Assembly: GCF_001905885.1 (NCBI RefSeq)
Contig: NZ_LIYH01000011.1
Span: 1-56,674, forward strand
Length of the DNA stretch: 56,674 nucleotides
From: Streptomyces sp. CB03234
GTDB lineage: Bacteria; Actinomycetota; Actinomycetes; Streptomycetales; Streptomycetaceae
Direction of reading: 5' to 3'
The notes below the pieces were generated by a model. The model was not told the DNA's origin and ran no database searches. It worked only from the letters and a program-made list of their open reading frames with translations. The translations under genes and the position numbers were made by a program. Of this stretch, positions 41,721-50,832 are shown piece after piece (within the stretch, counting starts at the first letter, position 1; each line of letters starts with the position of its first letter).

Positions 41721-43171
41721 GGGTGTAGCTCCCCAAAGCGCGGCAGGACGTCGGGGGCGGGTGGCGTGGGGGTGTGCAGGTGCCAGCACCGGGCGGCGGT
41801 GTGCCAGTCGTCCCCGGAATGGCCGTTGGCCAGGGCGGGGATCGGGAGGCCAGCGTCGGCGATGAGGGCTTCGAAGCGTGGTGTGGTGCCGAAGCAGTTC
41901 GCGAACAGGCCGTGGTTATCAGCGGTGCGCGGGGTGCGCCGGCGGAATTCCACCGCGGCGCGCAGGAGGGGGCGGGCGCGGGGCGGGACGGCGTACAGGT
42001 GCCGGGGTCCGGGAGGTTCGCCGATGTTGATCCGCGAGTCGCGGTCGATGGCCACGGTGGTGCCGTCCCTGTCGACGGATCCGATCTGGGTCATCGACAG
42101 CAGCGAGGTGTCGGTGCCGGTGAACAGCAGGGCCGCGATAGCGGCGGCGCGCAGCGGGTTGGGCAGGCGCACGGTGATCGTGTGCACGGTGCGCGGGGTG
42201 ATGGGCACGGTGGTGATGCCCGGGCCCGCGCGGCTGGTGAGGTCGTCGGGCACGTTGAGCAGCACCGAGCGGGACAGGAAGCCGGCCTGGGCGCCGCGCA
42301 CGCGGGCCACGGTGTGCTGCGGGCTGGGGCTTGAGACGGTAAGCCGGGCCAGGAACAGCCGCACGTCCTCGGTCTCCTGCAGGCTGAAGGGGGTGGGCTC
42401 GGCCGGGTGGTCGGCTTCTTCGGTGGCCACCAGCTGGGGCGGCAGGGTGCGGGTCAGCCAGGTGCGGGCGGCGGCGTAGCCGGCGCGGTACTGACCGTCG
42501 GTGTGGGCGAAGTCGGTCGCGTTCTGGCGGCGCCAGCAGTCCGCGCGGAACGCCGCCACACCGCTACGGGGCACCGTGGGCAGCGGATGGGCGTGATCAC
42601 GCGGTGGTGGGCCGTACCGGCGGCTGGTGGCGGCCGGGCCGATCGCGCCGAGGATGGCGGCCGTGCCGCGTACGGTCACCACGTCCACCAGATGGGCGGC
42701 TGTGAGGTGTTCGAGCAGGCGCTGCTCATCGGCATGCTCCGGGGTGTGGGCGAGGAGGGTGAGGCGGATGCCGGTGTCCGCGCGCCACGCGGCCAGGCGG
42801 CGCAGCCGCTCGGTGGTGAGGCGGTGGGCGCGCAGCACAATGACCTCGTACACGTCGGTGGCCAGGGTCCAGCAGGTCACCGCACGCCAGGCCGGGTCGG
42901 TGGACATCCGCTCCGCCTGGGGCCGGGAGAACCCATCGCGGCCCATGGCGCGCAGCACGTCCAGCGCGAGGTAGGCCGGGCTGGTGGTGTGCGGGGTGGG
43001 ATCGACGGTGATCCGCCCGCGGGCGGGATCGGCCCACTGGTAAGCCGCCCGGTGCACCGCCTGATCGTCGTCGCCGTCCAGCAGCAGCCGCACCGGCCAC
43101 GCCGCCGCCGACGGTGGTGCAGCGGCCCGTGGGGCAGGGACAGGGGCGGGAGGAAGTGTGGGTGCGGTCAT
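41717..43171 (-). CDS. Degenerate MuB/TnsC-like protein with long C-terminal domain
   Basis: A 484-aa protein. Residues about 25-150 align with the MuB/TnsC-like ATPases but have LLDGDDDQAVHRAA where the P-loop should be and EVIVLRAHRLTTERL where Walker B should be. The pairing with the product of 39736-40884 is clear (GRITVDPTPHTTSPAYLALDVLRAMG against GRITVHPTPVASAPASLAHDLLRSMG). The C-terminal 250 residues include PLRAAAIAALLFTGTDTSLLSMTQIGSVDRDG, reminiscent of a tyrosine-recombinase core but without its Arg, so no catalytic call is made. The start overlaps the upstream stop as ATGA. Confidence 0.6.
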   Translation of the reverse strand: MTAPTLPPAPVPAPRAAAPPSAAAWPVRLLLDGDDDQAVHRAAYQWADPARGRITVDPTPHTTSPAYLALDVLRAMGRDGFSRPQAERMSTDPAWRAVTCWTLATDVYEVIVLRAHRLTTERLRRLAAWRADTGIRLTLLAHTPEHADEQRLLEHLTAAHLVDVVTVRGTAAILGAIGPAATSRRYGPPPRDHAHPLPTVPRSGVAAFRADCWRRQNATDFAHTDGQYRAGYAAARTWLTRTLPPQLVATEEADHPAEPTPFSLQETEDVRLFLARLTVSSPSPQHTVARVRGAQAGFLSRSVLLNVPDDLTSRAGPGITTVPITPRTVHTITVRLPNPLRAAAIAALLFTGTDTSLLSMTQIGSVDRDGTTVAIDRDSRINIGEPPGPRHLYAVPPRARPLLRAAVEFRRRTPRTADNHGLFANCFGTTPRFEALIADAGLPIPALANGHSGDDWHTAARCWHLHTPTPPAPDVLPRFGELHP

Positions 43172-43995
43172 GGGCGGCGTCCGCCATCGATACGGTCGGC
43201 CACGGCCTGCAGCAGGCCCCCATCGGGCTTGCTCGCTCCGGTGGCGGCCAGAGCCCGCTGGGTGTGATGGGTCAGCACGATCCAACGGCGTAGAGCGCCG
43301 CCTGCGAGGCGGGCGTCCAGCGCCTGCAGGTCGCCGGGCGCGACGCTGTGCCACAGCGGGTGCAACGCGGGAACCGCCGTCGGGACCTGGTCCCGGGTGA
43401 GCGCAGGGATGTGAAGCCAGCCGGCACTACGGGTGGCGAGCATCCGCTGGGCACGCAGTCGGCGTTCACCGCGCTGTGCGGCGACCAGCACCACGCACAG
43501 TCCCTGGGGCAGGTCGTCGTGCAGGAAGCGCAGGTACTCGAAACACGACGCCGACAGCCGGTCGGCGTCATCGGCCACGACGATCCGCGGCCCCTGCGCG
43601 AGGGCACGGCGGATCAGCGTGTCGGCGGCCCCGGGATCGGCAGGCGCCTCGCCGCGCAGCTTCAGTGCACGGTGGAAGGCGGCGCGCAGATCTGCCGGCG
43701 TCGGCTGAGCCCGGAAATCCAGCGGCAGCAGTTCACCGAGACGACGTCCCACGACGTGGACTGCGAAGGTCTTGCCGACCCCAGCATCGCCCAGCACGCA
43801 CAGGAATCGCCGCTGGGCGCAGGCCTTGGGCAGCGCATCGCCGACGGCGAGCATGCCCGGGGTGAGCAGGGTGCGCAGGCCGGGGACGGCGAGGAAGTGC
43901 AGGCCCGGTGGGGCAGCGTCCTGCCCGGCGGTGAAGAGCTCTCGGGTGGTGGGCGCATCCGAGCCGGCCGGCGACGGGGGCGGGGTGGTCAGCAC
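43168..43995 (-). CDS. MuB/TnsC-like AAA ATPase, second copy
   Basis: A 275-aa ATPase with Walker A GDAGVGKT (about 67-74), Walker B RIVVADDADRL (about 135-145), a sensor-like VVLVAAQRGERR, and a C-terminal helical lid. It is related to the product of 43989-44795 but diverged. In Mu- and Tn7-like systems such ATPases bind DNA, select the target and activate the transposase. The GTG start at 43995 overlaps the stop of that gene (GTGCTGA). Confidence 0.75.
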   Translation of the reverse strand: MLTTPPPSPAGSDAPTTRELFTAGQDAAPPGLHFLAVPGLRTLLTPGMLAVGDALPKACAQRRFLCVLGDAGVGKTFAVHVVGRRLGELLPLDFRAQPTPADLRAAFHRALKLRGEAPADPGAADTLIRRALAQGPRIVVADDADRLSASCFEYLRFLHDDLPQGLCVVLVAAQRGERRLRAQRMLATRSAGWLHIPALTRDQVPTAVPALHPLWHSVAPGDLQALDARLAGGALRRWIVLTHHTQRALAATGASKPDGGLLQAVADRIDGGRRP

Positions 43996-44795
43996 CGCTT
44001 CAGGGACCAGTCCACGATGCGGTCGTCGACCTTGTCGGCCTTGAAGAACTCCATCCCCTTCAGCACGTGCTTGGTCACCCTCACCCACTTACGGAAGGAG
44101 CCGAGCGCGTACTGGGTGTCGACCCGCTTCAGCAGCGCCTCATCCACGCCCCGCCACACCGGGTGCGAGTCGGGCACGGCCTTGAGGACCTCCTCCTCGG
44201 TCATCGCCAGGATCTCCAGGCGGATGTAGATCCGCGAGGCCAGCGCCGGATCGCTCTCCAGCGTCTCGTACGCCTCCCGGCCGCCGACGAACACGATGGC
44301 GGGCTTCGGGTCGCAGGTGTCCCACAGCTTGCGCAGGAACTCGAAGTTCTCCCGCCGGTACTGCTGCGCCTCGTCGCACACGATCACATACGGGCGCCTC
44401 GGCAGCGTCTCGCGCAGCAGCTTGTCGAACGCGGTCGGCGTCCCCGGCATCTTGCAGCCGAGGTTCATCTGGTGGAACAGCTCCTCGCGCAGGTCCTTCG
44501 GCCCCGGGCGGGAGCGGGCGAAGTCCAGCGGCAGGATCAGATCCGGGTTCATCTCCTGGATCGTGGCACGGGTGGAAAAGCTCTTCCCCAGCCCCGCGTC
44601 GCCGTAGATCACCGACATCGCCCGTGATTCGACGGTGTCGACGACGGTGTCCTTGATCTGCAGCAGCGTGTCGGTGGCGACCAGCTCCGAGTCCGGAATG
44701 TCAAGGAAGAACTGCGGGCGCAGATCCGGGCGGCGCGGCGCCGCCGACTCAGGCGGCTGCTGCTGCGCGGCAGTAGTGGCGGTGGTTGTGGTCAT
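43989..44795 (-). CDS. TniB/MuB/TnsC-like AAA ATPase
   Basis: A 268-aa protein with Walker A GDAGLGKS (about 65-72), Walker B YVIVCDEAQQYRRENFEFLRKLWD (about 138-150) and sensor IVFVGGREAYETLE. It is the typical ATPase partner of DDE transposases in Tn5053/Tn402-, Mu- and Tn7-like elements. The ATG at 44795 overlaps the transposase stop as ATGA, so the two are translationally coupled. Confidence 0.86.
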   Translation of the reverse strand: MTTTTATTAAQQQPPESAAPRRPDLRPQFFLDIPDSELVATDTLLQIKDTVVDTVESRAMSVIYGDAGLGKSFSTRATIQEMNPDLILPLDFARSRPGPKDLREELFHQMNLGCKMPGTPTAFDKLLRETLPRRPYVIVCDEAQQYRRENFEFLRKLWDTCDPKPAIVFVGGREAYETLESDPALASRIYIRLEILAMTEEEVLKAVPDSHPVWRGVDEALLKRVDTQYALGSFRKWVRVTKHVLKGMEFFKADKVDDRIVDWSLKRC

Positions 44796-46375
44796 GCGTC
44801 CTCCGAAGACGGATGGGCGGGGGCGGGGGCCTGGCCGGGGCGTACCCAGCCGGCCGGGACGGGGGTCAGGGGCTGGTACGGCTCTTCGCGCCGCCGGGGA
44901 GCGGCAGGGGCTCGCCGGCTGGCGCCCGCGAGTTCAGCGAGCGCCTCTTCCTTGGTCATCCGGGTTGCCGAGGCGGGCAGTTCGGGTTCCGTAGCCGGCA
45001 GATAACGGTCGCGCCTGCGCTCACCGGAGCGCTGCAAGGCCCTGCGCAGTTCAGCACTGTGCTCCCGGCGGCCGGCAAGGACCTTGGCGCGCAGTTCCTC
45101 GCCTGCCTCATCGCTGAGGAACGCCCGGCCCAGGTAACGGTCGCCGCGGAAGGTGTACAGGTCGATCTCATGGGCGTGGTGCGGCATCCACCGCACCCGC
45201 ACCTCGACCCCGATCCATCCGGCACCGTTCTCCGGCATGTAGCAGCGGCCCGCGAACTCCACCCCGTGACTGGTGATCTTCCTCGGCCGGTGGTCGCTCT
45301 CCAGCATGAACGCACGTAGCTCGGCCGGGGTGGGCTCGGGCCGGACCTCGGTCGGGTCGGCCAGCCACGCCTCAAGCGGCGTCTTCCCGGTGCGCTTCAT
45401 CACGTGCTCGGTGTTGTGCTCGGTGACCCACTCCCCCAGGCGCTTGACGAACGCCTCGAACGTCAACGGCGGATCGGTGTCACCGACACGTCGGCGGTGA
45501 TCGAGCAGGGGTGCCTTGGTGTAGCGGGGCAGGTCGGCGAAGAAACGGGTCATGCTGGTGCGGTTCAGCCGCTCGATACCGCCCTTGTGACGGGCGCTGC
45601 GCACCCGGTGCACCGGGACACCGAGCAGGCCGAAGGCACGCCGGACGGTCTTGGACAGGAAATCGGCGCCGCCGTCGACCCGTACCAGGTGCGGCAGTCC
45701 ACCGGCCGGCCCGTAAGGATCCTCCCGCAGCACCGACGCCCGCACGGCCGCCAGAACCGAGCCACGATGCGCACTGCCAGCGGTGACCGCCCAGCCCATC
45801 ACATAGCCGGTGCCACGGTCCTCGAACCACGTCACCCACACCCTCGACATGGTCTTGTCGGGCATCATCACCACCAGCGGGGCCTGCTTATGATCGCCCT
45901 CCCACACCTGGTTCCGGGCCACCGCAGGCCGCCGGAACGCGGGGTCGAAACCGCGTGCAGCCGGAATACCCTCCCGCAGGCCCGCCATGAAACCCGGATC
46001 GAGGTCACGGGCGATGGCGTCGTGCAGCGTGGTCAGACCGATCGGCTTCCGTCCCTCCGCCCGGGCGGCGCGCACCAGGTGCTCGTGCGCGCGCTTGACG
46101 TTGCCCTGGTAGTCGGCGAGGACATCGATGATCTCCTCGGTGATCCGGAACCGGCTGCGTTCGGGCTTCTCCGTGCTCCCGGTCTCCTCGGCGCGGGCCA
46201 GCCAGCGCCACACCTGCCGCACGCTCACATCCAGCGACTCGGCGACCAGCCGCACATGCGCTGTCGTCAACTCCCCCGCACCACGCAAGTGGAGCAGCTG
46301 GGCCACGGCAGCGGGACGCAGTTCGTCCCGATGCCGCCCCAAGCCCTCCTGCCAGGCGCCGTCCAGCGTCGTCAC
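44792..46375 (-). CDS. DDE transposase, Mu/TniA/TnsB-like
   Basis: A 527-aa transposase. N-terminal HTH domains (GELTTAHVRLVAESLDVSVRQVWRWLARAEETG) precede an rve catalytic core with WEGDHKQAPL (first Asp, about 160), VRVDGGADFLS (second Asp, about 232) and HKGGIERLNRT (Glu, about 266), then a Mu-transposase C-terminal beta-barrel (PRKITSHGVEFAGRCYM...GIGVEVRVRWMPHHAHEIDLY-type pattern). The GTG at 46375 has GGAGGGG upstream. It heads a six-gene run of overlapping genes. The catalytic triad appears intact. Confidence 0.86.
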   Translation of the reverse strand: MTTLDGAWQEGLGRHRDELRPAAVAQLLHLRGAGELTTAHVRLVAESLDVSVRQVWRWLARAEETGSTEKPERSRFRITEEIIDVLADYQGNVKRAHEHLVRAARAEGRKPIGLTTLHDAIARDLDPGFMAGLREGIPAARGFDPAFRRPAVARNQVWEGDHKQAPLVVMMPDKTMSRVWVTWFEDRGTGYVMGWAVTAGSAHRGSVLAAVRASVLREDPYGPAGGLPHLVRVDGGADFLSKTVRRAFGLLGVPVHRVRSARHKGGIERLNRTSMTRFFADLPRYTKAPLLDHRRRVGDTDPPLTFEAFVKRLGEWVTEHNTEHVMKRTGKTPLEAWLADPTEVRPEPTPAELRAFMLESDHRPRKITSHGVEFAGRCYMPENGAGWIGVEVRVRWMPHHAHEIDLYTFRGDRYLGRAFLSDEAGEELRAKVLAGRREHSAELRRALQRSGERRRDRYLPATEPELPASATRMTKEEALAELAGASRRAPAAPRRREEPYQPLTPVPAGWVRPGQAPAPAHPSSEDA

Positions 46376-46763
46376 CGGTGCCCGCGCCCCTCCAGCGGGC
46401 GGGCGTATAACGGCACGGCGATCACGTACAACCCTCCAACAACGCCTGGACACACATCAGTTCAGCCTGACGCACATGTGACGGATGCGCCTGACGCGAG
46501 GCTATGAGCTGTGTGTGGGTTCCTGCCCAGCTGCCCACCCGGACGGGTGACAGCCCAACGTTTCCCGCCAGTTTGATGGACGCGTGTGCTAATGGCCTCG
46601 TGGGTCGCCGCGGGAACCCGCACCAGCCAGGCTCCGCGCCACCGGCGTCGCGCTCCCCCGCAGCACCTACCAAGAACCGCCGGACACTACCCAAGAAAGT
46701 GAAGTGGCAGATTCCTTCCGACGCTCCGCCCAGCCCCTTCGCTGAACTCGAAAAACGCTCCGT
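46376..46763. repeat. Upstream region of the transposition operon with GCCTGACGC repeats
   Basis: GCCTGACGC occurs at 46465-46473 and 46489-46497 (24 bases apart), within a stretch that also has CACATGTGACGG and a later ACGGGTGACAGC. Multiple short direct repeats beside the transposase gene are what transposase-binding ends of Mu/Tn7-like elements look like, so the right end probably lies in 46450-46750. I could not find a matching left end near 39000. Confidence 0.4.
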
Positions 46764-47195
46764 TCAGTCGCGCTCCCGGCCCGTCGGTCTCATCGACGTG
46801 TCGTTCTGGAATGCTTCGATCCTCGCCCACAGTGCGTTGCCCAGGGCTCGGACTTCAGGGGTGTATTCGATCCCGCATTCCCGGGCGGCTTCCCGGGTCC
46901 GGGCCTCCTTCTCCGCCTGAGTGAGCGTGGTGGCGCCCCTGCCGAGAATGTCGTCGATGAGCAGGCCACTGATCACAGGCGGCTCAGCGGCCGGGCCCTG
47001 CTTCCGCGCCGCTTCCCCAAGGAGCTGACGCTTGAGCCGTCCGTCGCGTGCCTGTCGCGTGGCGGCCTGCCGGACGTAGGTCGCGATGGGAACGTTGAGC
47101 TCGGCCGCGTGTTCGCTGATCAGGGCATGCTCTTCCAGCGAGAAGGCCACCACCACTTCGAGGTCCGAGGGCTCTGTATCGGTCATGGCGCCCAT
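46764..47195 (-). CDS. Ribbon-helix-helix protein, MobC-like
   Basis: A 143-aa protein. DLEVVVAFSLEEHALISEHAAELNVPIATYVRQAATRQARDG (about 10-50) has the strand-helix-helix pattern of ribbon-helix-helix DNA-binding proteins of the relaxosome (MobC-like) type. The rest is helical and charged. No relaxase is near, so a mobilisation role is unsupported. The start is ATG 47195 or 47186; GAAGG is upstream of the first. Confidence 0.6.
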   Translation of the reverse strand: MGAMTDTEPSDLEVVVAFSLEEHALISEHAAELNVPIATYVRQAATRQARDGRLKRQLLGEAARKQGPAAEPPVISGLLIDDILGRGATTLTQAEKEARTREAARECGIEYTPEVRALGNALWARIEAFQNDTSMRPTGRERD

Positions 47196-47496
47196 AATGG
47201 CCTTCGACTCCGACAATTTCCGCAGAGTCCAGCCCGGTCGATCACGGTTGCGTGCCCCTGAAGGGCAGCAGGCCCATGACCCCACGCCCCATGAAGACCA
47301 GGAACGCAAAGGAGACACGAGGAACGTGACACCGACTGATACGGCCCCACGTCACTGCAATGTTCGGGGAACTGTCACCATGATCGACCGATCCAACCAC
47401 CCCTGAACAGCGCCAACACGCCTACAGGTCAGTGACACACGAAGCCGAACACCCCAGTGACATCACGGCCGAACCTCACAGGAGGTCCCGGGCGAG
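47196..47496. other. Intergenic, possible small ORF
   Basis: About 300 bases between divergent genes. AAAGGAG precedes a GTG at 47325 that opens a 23-codon frame, too short to call. CAGTGACA occurs twice (near 47430 and 47455). Otherwise nothing clear. Confidence 0.35.
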
Positions 47497-48489
47497 GTGG
47501 GCACGGTGGCTGCTGAGCTGTTGTCGTTCTCCCGGCCGCGGGATCCGGCGCAGTTGGCGGCGTTCATCAGTCTGCGGGTGTTGCAGCCGGAGAGGCAGTT
47601 CTGGAGGCGGGGTCTGGCGGCCGCGCTGGCGTTTCGCAGTGACCGGGGTGATCTGGCGGTTCCGTATGAGTACCGGACGGTGGACGGGTTCGCGCTGGGG
47701 GTGTGGATCGCCCGGCAGCGTAGTGCCCATGCGCGTGGGGGGCTGAGCCGGGAGCGGGTGGGACAGATGGAAGAGCTCGGCATGATTTGGTCGCATGCCG
47801 AGGTCGCGTTCGCCGAGGGGCTGTCGGCGGCACGCGGATGGGCTGCCGAGCACGGGCACCTGCTGGCGCCGGCCGATGGCACGTGGGAGGGGTACGCGGT
47901 GGGGGTATGGCTGAAGAACCAGCGAGCGGCCGCCCGGCAGGACAAGAGCGGGTGGGGAGAGGACGGGGAGGCGGCGGGTGGGCTGAGCGCGGCGCGGCGG
48001 CGGGCTCTGGAGGACATCGACCCGTCGTGGTGCCCCTCATGGTCGGTTGCCTGGCAGCGGTGCTTCCACCTCGCCCGCCTCCACGTCCAGAGCGGGCAGG
48101 TGCTCCCCGAGAATTCGGGGCAGCTGGTGGTCCAGGGAGAGGACCTGGGACAGTGGGCCAGCCGGCAGCGACGCCAGTGGGACAGCCTCAAGGTGGCGCA
48201 GCAATGGCTACTGGAGGAAACACTCGGGCTCGGCCCTCTGTGTGAGGGTGAGCAGGGTGTGATGGCGCCGCGGCGTACGCGGGCGCAGGTGTGGGCGGCG
48301 AATATGGCTGCTGCCCGCCAGTACCGAGAACGGGAAGGGCAACTGGAGGTTCCCCACCGGCATGTCGAGAAGGTCGGCGGGGACGAGCAGGCCCTGGGGG
48401 TGTTCATCGCCAACAGCCGCTCCCGTCGGACACGGCTCGCACCCGAGCGCGTCGCAGAACTGACCGCACTCGGTATGCGATGGGGGTAG
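47497..48489 (+). CDS. HA-repeat-only protein, paralogue of the telomeric helicase C-terminus
   Basis: A 330-aa protein built of helicase-associated repeats (e.g. GFALGVWIARQRSAHARGGLSRERVGQMEELGMIW; YAVGVWLKNQRAA; DLGQWASRQRRQWDSL; ALGVFIANSRSRRTRLAPERVAELTALGMRW). These resemble the C-terminal 300 residues of the telomere-proximal helicase at 572-2965, but there is no helicase core. HA repeats are thought to bind nucleic acid. GTG 47497 has AGGAGG 11 bases upstream, so it looks like an expressed gene rather than a fragment. Confidence 0.75.
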   Translation: MGTVAAELLSFSRPRDPAQLAAFISLRVLQPERQFWRRGLAAALAFRSDRGDLAVPYEYRTVDGFALGVWIARQRSAHARGGLSRERVGQMEELGMIWSHAEVAFAEGLSAARGWAAEHGHLLAPADGTWEGYAVGVWLKNQRAAARQDKSGWGEDGEAAGGLSAARRRALEDIDPSWCPSWSVAWQRCFHLARLHVQSGQVLPENSGQLVVQGEDLGQWASRQRRQWDSLKVAQQWLLEETLGLGPLCEGEQGVMAPRRTRAQVWAANMAAARQYREREGQLEVPHRHVEKVGGDEQALGVFIANSRSRRTRLAPERVAELTALGMRWG

Positions 48490-48634
48490 GGGGCCCGAGC
48501 AGGTCCTCATGCGAGTACGGCAAGGGTCTCCTGGAGCGGCCCGTCGCTGCGGCGGGACGAACGGCGGGTGGTCTGCCCACCGAGCGCCGGGATTCGGACA
48601 TGCTTGGCCGTTCAGCGACAAAGACGGAGCGCTA

Positions 48635-50053
48635 TCAGAAGACTGGTGAGACTGTCCGTCTGCCGCGATGGGGGATGTGGAGCTGTGGCACAGCAGCGCA
48701 AGGGGTACTGGAGGGCACGGCACTACGTACAGCCGTCGTCGGCGTCAACCAGCCAGTGGAAGCAGCCGTCCACCGGCGCAATCGTGGTAGTCGGTCTTCT
48801 CGCGATCGCTGGGTGGAACACGCTGTTTGGGAGCGACTCCGGCAACACGGGGCAGAGCCCTCAGCCTCGCCCCTCCGGGGCTTCTGGCCCGGCTGTCCCC
48901 AGTCGTGACCGCGGCTGCGCCATAAGGCGAAGAAACGCCGCCGTGTATTCCCGTGCTCGGCGGTGTCGCCCTGCGGCGTGGCCAAAGGGGTGGGGTGTGG
49001 CGCGGGGGCGTTGTTGCGTAGTTCCTGCCAGGTTCCGTGCCATTGCTGGATCTGGTCGTCGGGGACACTGCATGCGGCCAGGTAGACGGCTGTGGTGTTC
49101 CAGGTGGCGGGGAGTGTGTCGCGGTTGGTCAGTCGGCTGATGGTGCCCGTGGAGATACGTCCGGCGGAGCAACGGCTAACCTCCTGCTGGGTCAGTCCGC
49201 TGATTTCTCTGACCGCCGCGAGGTTCGTGAGGAAGCCGGTGATCGTGCGGATCGAGGTCGGGTCGGGCCACAGTCGGTGCTCCGGCTCTACGGCGGTTTC
49301 GGCGGTGACGGGTGTGGGGGGGGGAAGGTCTGCGTGGTTGCGTCCCAGCGCCACTCGGGCTCCGGTGTTGCGATTCCTGGCCTGGGGAACAGGATGCGCC
49401 CGGGCTTCCAGGGTCAGGCGAAGGTGCCGGTAGATGGTCTCCAGGTCGAGCAGGGGCGGGCCGCCGGGGATGCCGTGGCGCAGCGTTTCCAGAAGGGCTC
49501 CTGTGAACGCTGTGTGAGGGGCGCCGACCGGGGCCAGGGCAGCGCGCGTTTCGGCGGAGGCGGCGAGGAGGGAAAGTACCTTCCACTGAGGCCTGGTCGG
49601 CGAGGCCCTGGCATGCGCTCATCCGGCCGAGAGCGAGGCCGCTATAGCAGCAGTCGAGGAGGAGATGTGCCGCTGAGCTGGGGACTCCAGGAGGACCTGG
49701 CGCAGCCAGTCGTAGGTAAGGCTGGTCTCGACTCAGCCGGGCTGTGTGTGTGGCAGGGCCAGGGTGAGGGCGTCGTGGAGGTCGATCAGGCCGTGGCCGG
49801 CGTAGTAGACGATCAGCGTGTCGGTGGCCTCTGCCGCTGCCTGGCGCAGTGGATCCATCACGGTGGCCGGGTCGGGCGGATTCTCGACGACGGTCACGTG
49901 CGGGGTGGACATCCGCAGGGACAGCGGGCCGATCAGGAGGTCGGCAAGGGCGGTCAGGTTGTTCGAGACGGCCGGCAGCTGCTCGAGGTGGTCGTAGCGG
50001 CTCGTACCGATGAGTACTGCGCGGGACGCCCCCGGGTCGGGCAGCACGCTCAC
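48635..50053 (-). pseudogene. Caspase-HTH conflict-system effector, decayed
   Basis: From GTG 50053: RAVLIGTSRYDHLEQLPAVSNNLTALADLL and TLIVYYAGHGLID are the start and His motif (GHG) of a caspase-like peptidase. A TGA at 49733-49735 interrupts the frame; beyond it the same frame reads ETSLTYDWLRQVLLESPAQ. A frameshift near 49670 is needed to read LLLDCCYSGLALGRMS (catalytic Cys), and another near 49575 to reach LLAASAETRAALAPVG. The last frame ends in a helix-turn-helix (REISGLTQQEVSRCSAGRISTGTISRLTNR). At least three lesions make the gene non-functional. Confidence 0.8.
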
Positions 50054-50406
50054 GTGTCGCGTTCCTCGTCCCCGGCAAGGTCCAGTGCTCGGGTTGCTCG
50101 CTCGATCTCATCGGGCGAGCAGTCGGTGAGGACAAAGACCGTGTCGCCACGGTGGATCTCTACCCGCGGTCGCTGCGGCCGGGTCTGCCGCCACGCCACC
50201 AAAGCCAGCACGAACGACGCCGCACTCCACCCGTTCCCTGTCACCAACTGCAGCACGTCCAGCGCGGAGCCCATTTCTCCCGGCCGAGGAGCACTCCCCC
50301 GCACGTCGGTCACAGCCGTCCTGCGCACGTCAGGGTCCGAACGAAGCCAGCTCTGCAACGAGCGCAGTTCCCCCGCGCCCGACTTTAGGTGCACCTCTAA
50401 CCGCAC
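50050..50406 (-). CDS. EACC1-like effector-associated protein
   Basis: A 118-aa protein starting at GTG 50406 (MRLEVHLKSGAGELRSLQSWLRSDPDVRR...). The layout fits the actinobacterial 'effector-associated constant component' EACC1: a short beta-rich start, a PGEMGSALDVLQLVTGNG segment, a hydrophobic helix (AASFVLALVAWRQTR) and a final strand (VEIHRGDTVFVLTDCSPDEIERAT). EACC1 proteins precede caspase-type effectors in conflict systems. The stop overlaps the decayed caspase start as GTGA. Confidence 0.72.
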   Translation of the reverse strand: MRLEVHLKSGAGELRSLQSWLRSDPDVRRTAVTDVRGSAPRPGEMGSALDVLQLVTGNGWSAASFVLALVAWRQTRPQRPRVEIHRGDTVFVLTDCSPDEIERATRALDLAGDEERDT

Positions 50407-50711
50407 TCATGCCTCCAGTAATCGACTTTGGGCGCCGCCCCGCTGGACGGCGTTCTGTCCCCATCGTCGTGCACCGGACCGGTGCCTTGTCTCGTACTCC
50501 AAGAAATCTCCCTCCATGCCGAGGGCCCGACACGCGCGAATCGGAAAGGTTGCAGACACCGAGAAGGGCGCCACTTGGCCGCTGCTGTACCGGATGGCTG
50601 TGAATGCTGTCGGTCGTATGCCAATACCGGCAGCGGGTGGAGGGGGTGGACCCTCGTCTCGCGTGGTGGTCTGCGCGGCAGCGCAGGACCGGGGGGCGGG
50701 GGCGCTGGATT

Positions 50712-50739
50712 GGGTGGGCAACGTTCGTGTTGCCCACCC
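50712..50739. terminator. Hairpin upstream of the Rad50-like relic
   Basis: Perfect 11-bp inverted repeat (50712-50722 and 50729-50739, 6-base loop). It could be a terminator or an operator. The surrounding 50411-50832 region (420 bases) shows no gene. Confidence 0.5.
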
Positions 50740-50832
50740 GATGCGGTGGCGTGAGGGGGTGCCCCGGCTCCCGATGCGCGAGTGACCCGTTGGACATCTC
50801 GACGGTGTGGCAGAGAATCCGAGGGAACCGCG

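Noticed and set aside
41717..42500. Tyrosine recombinase call for the C-terminal half of the 484-aa protein
   Set aside because: Only one segment resembles an integrase helix pair, and the catalytic Arg, His-x2-Arg and Tyr cannot be placed.
46764..47195. Plasmid mobilisation locus
   Set aside because: A MobC-like protein alone, with no relaxase or oriT-like structure nearby, is not enough.
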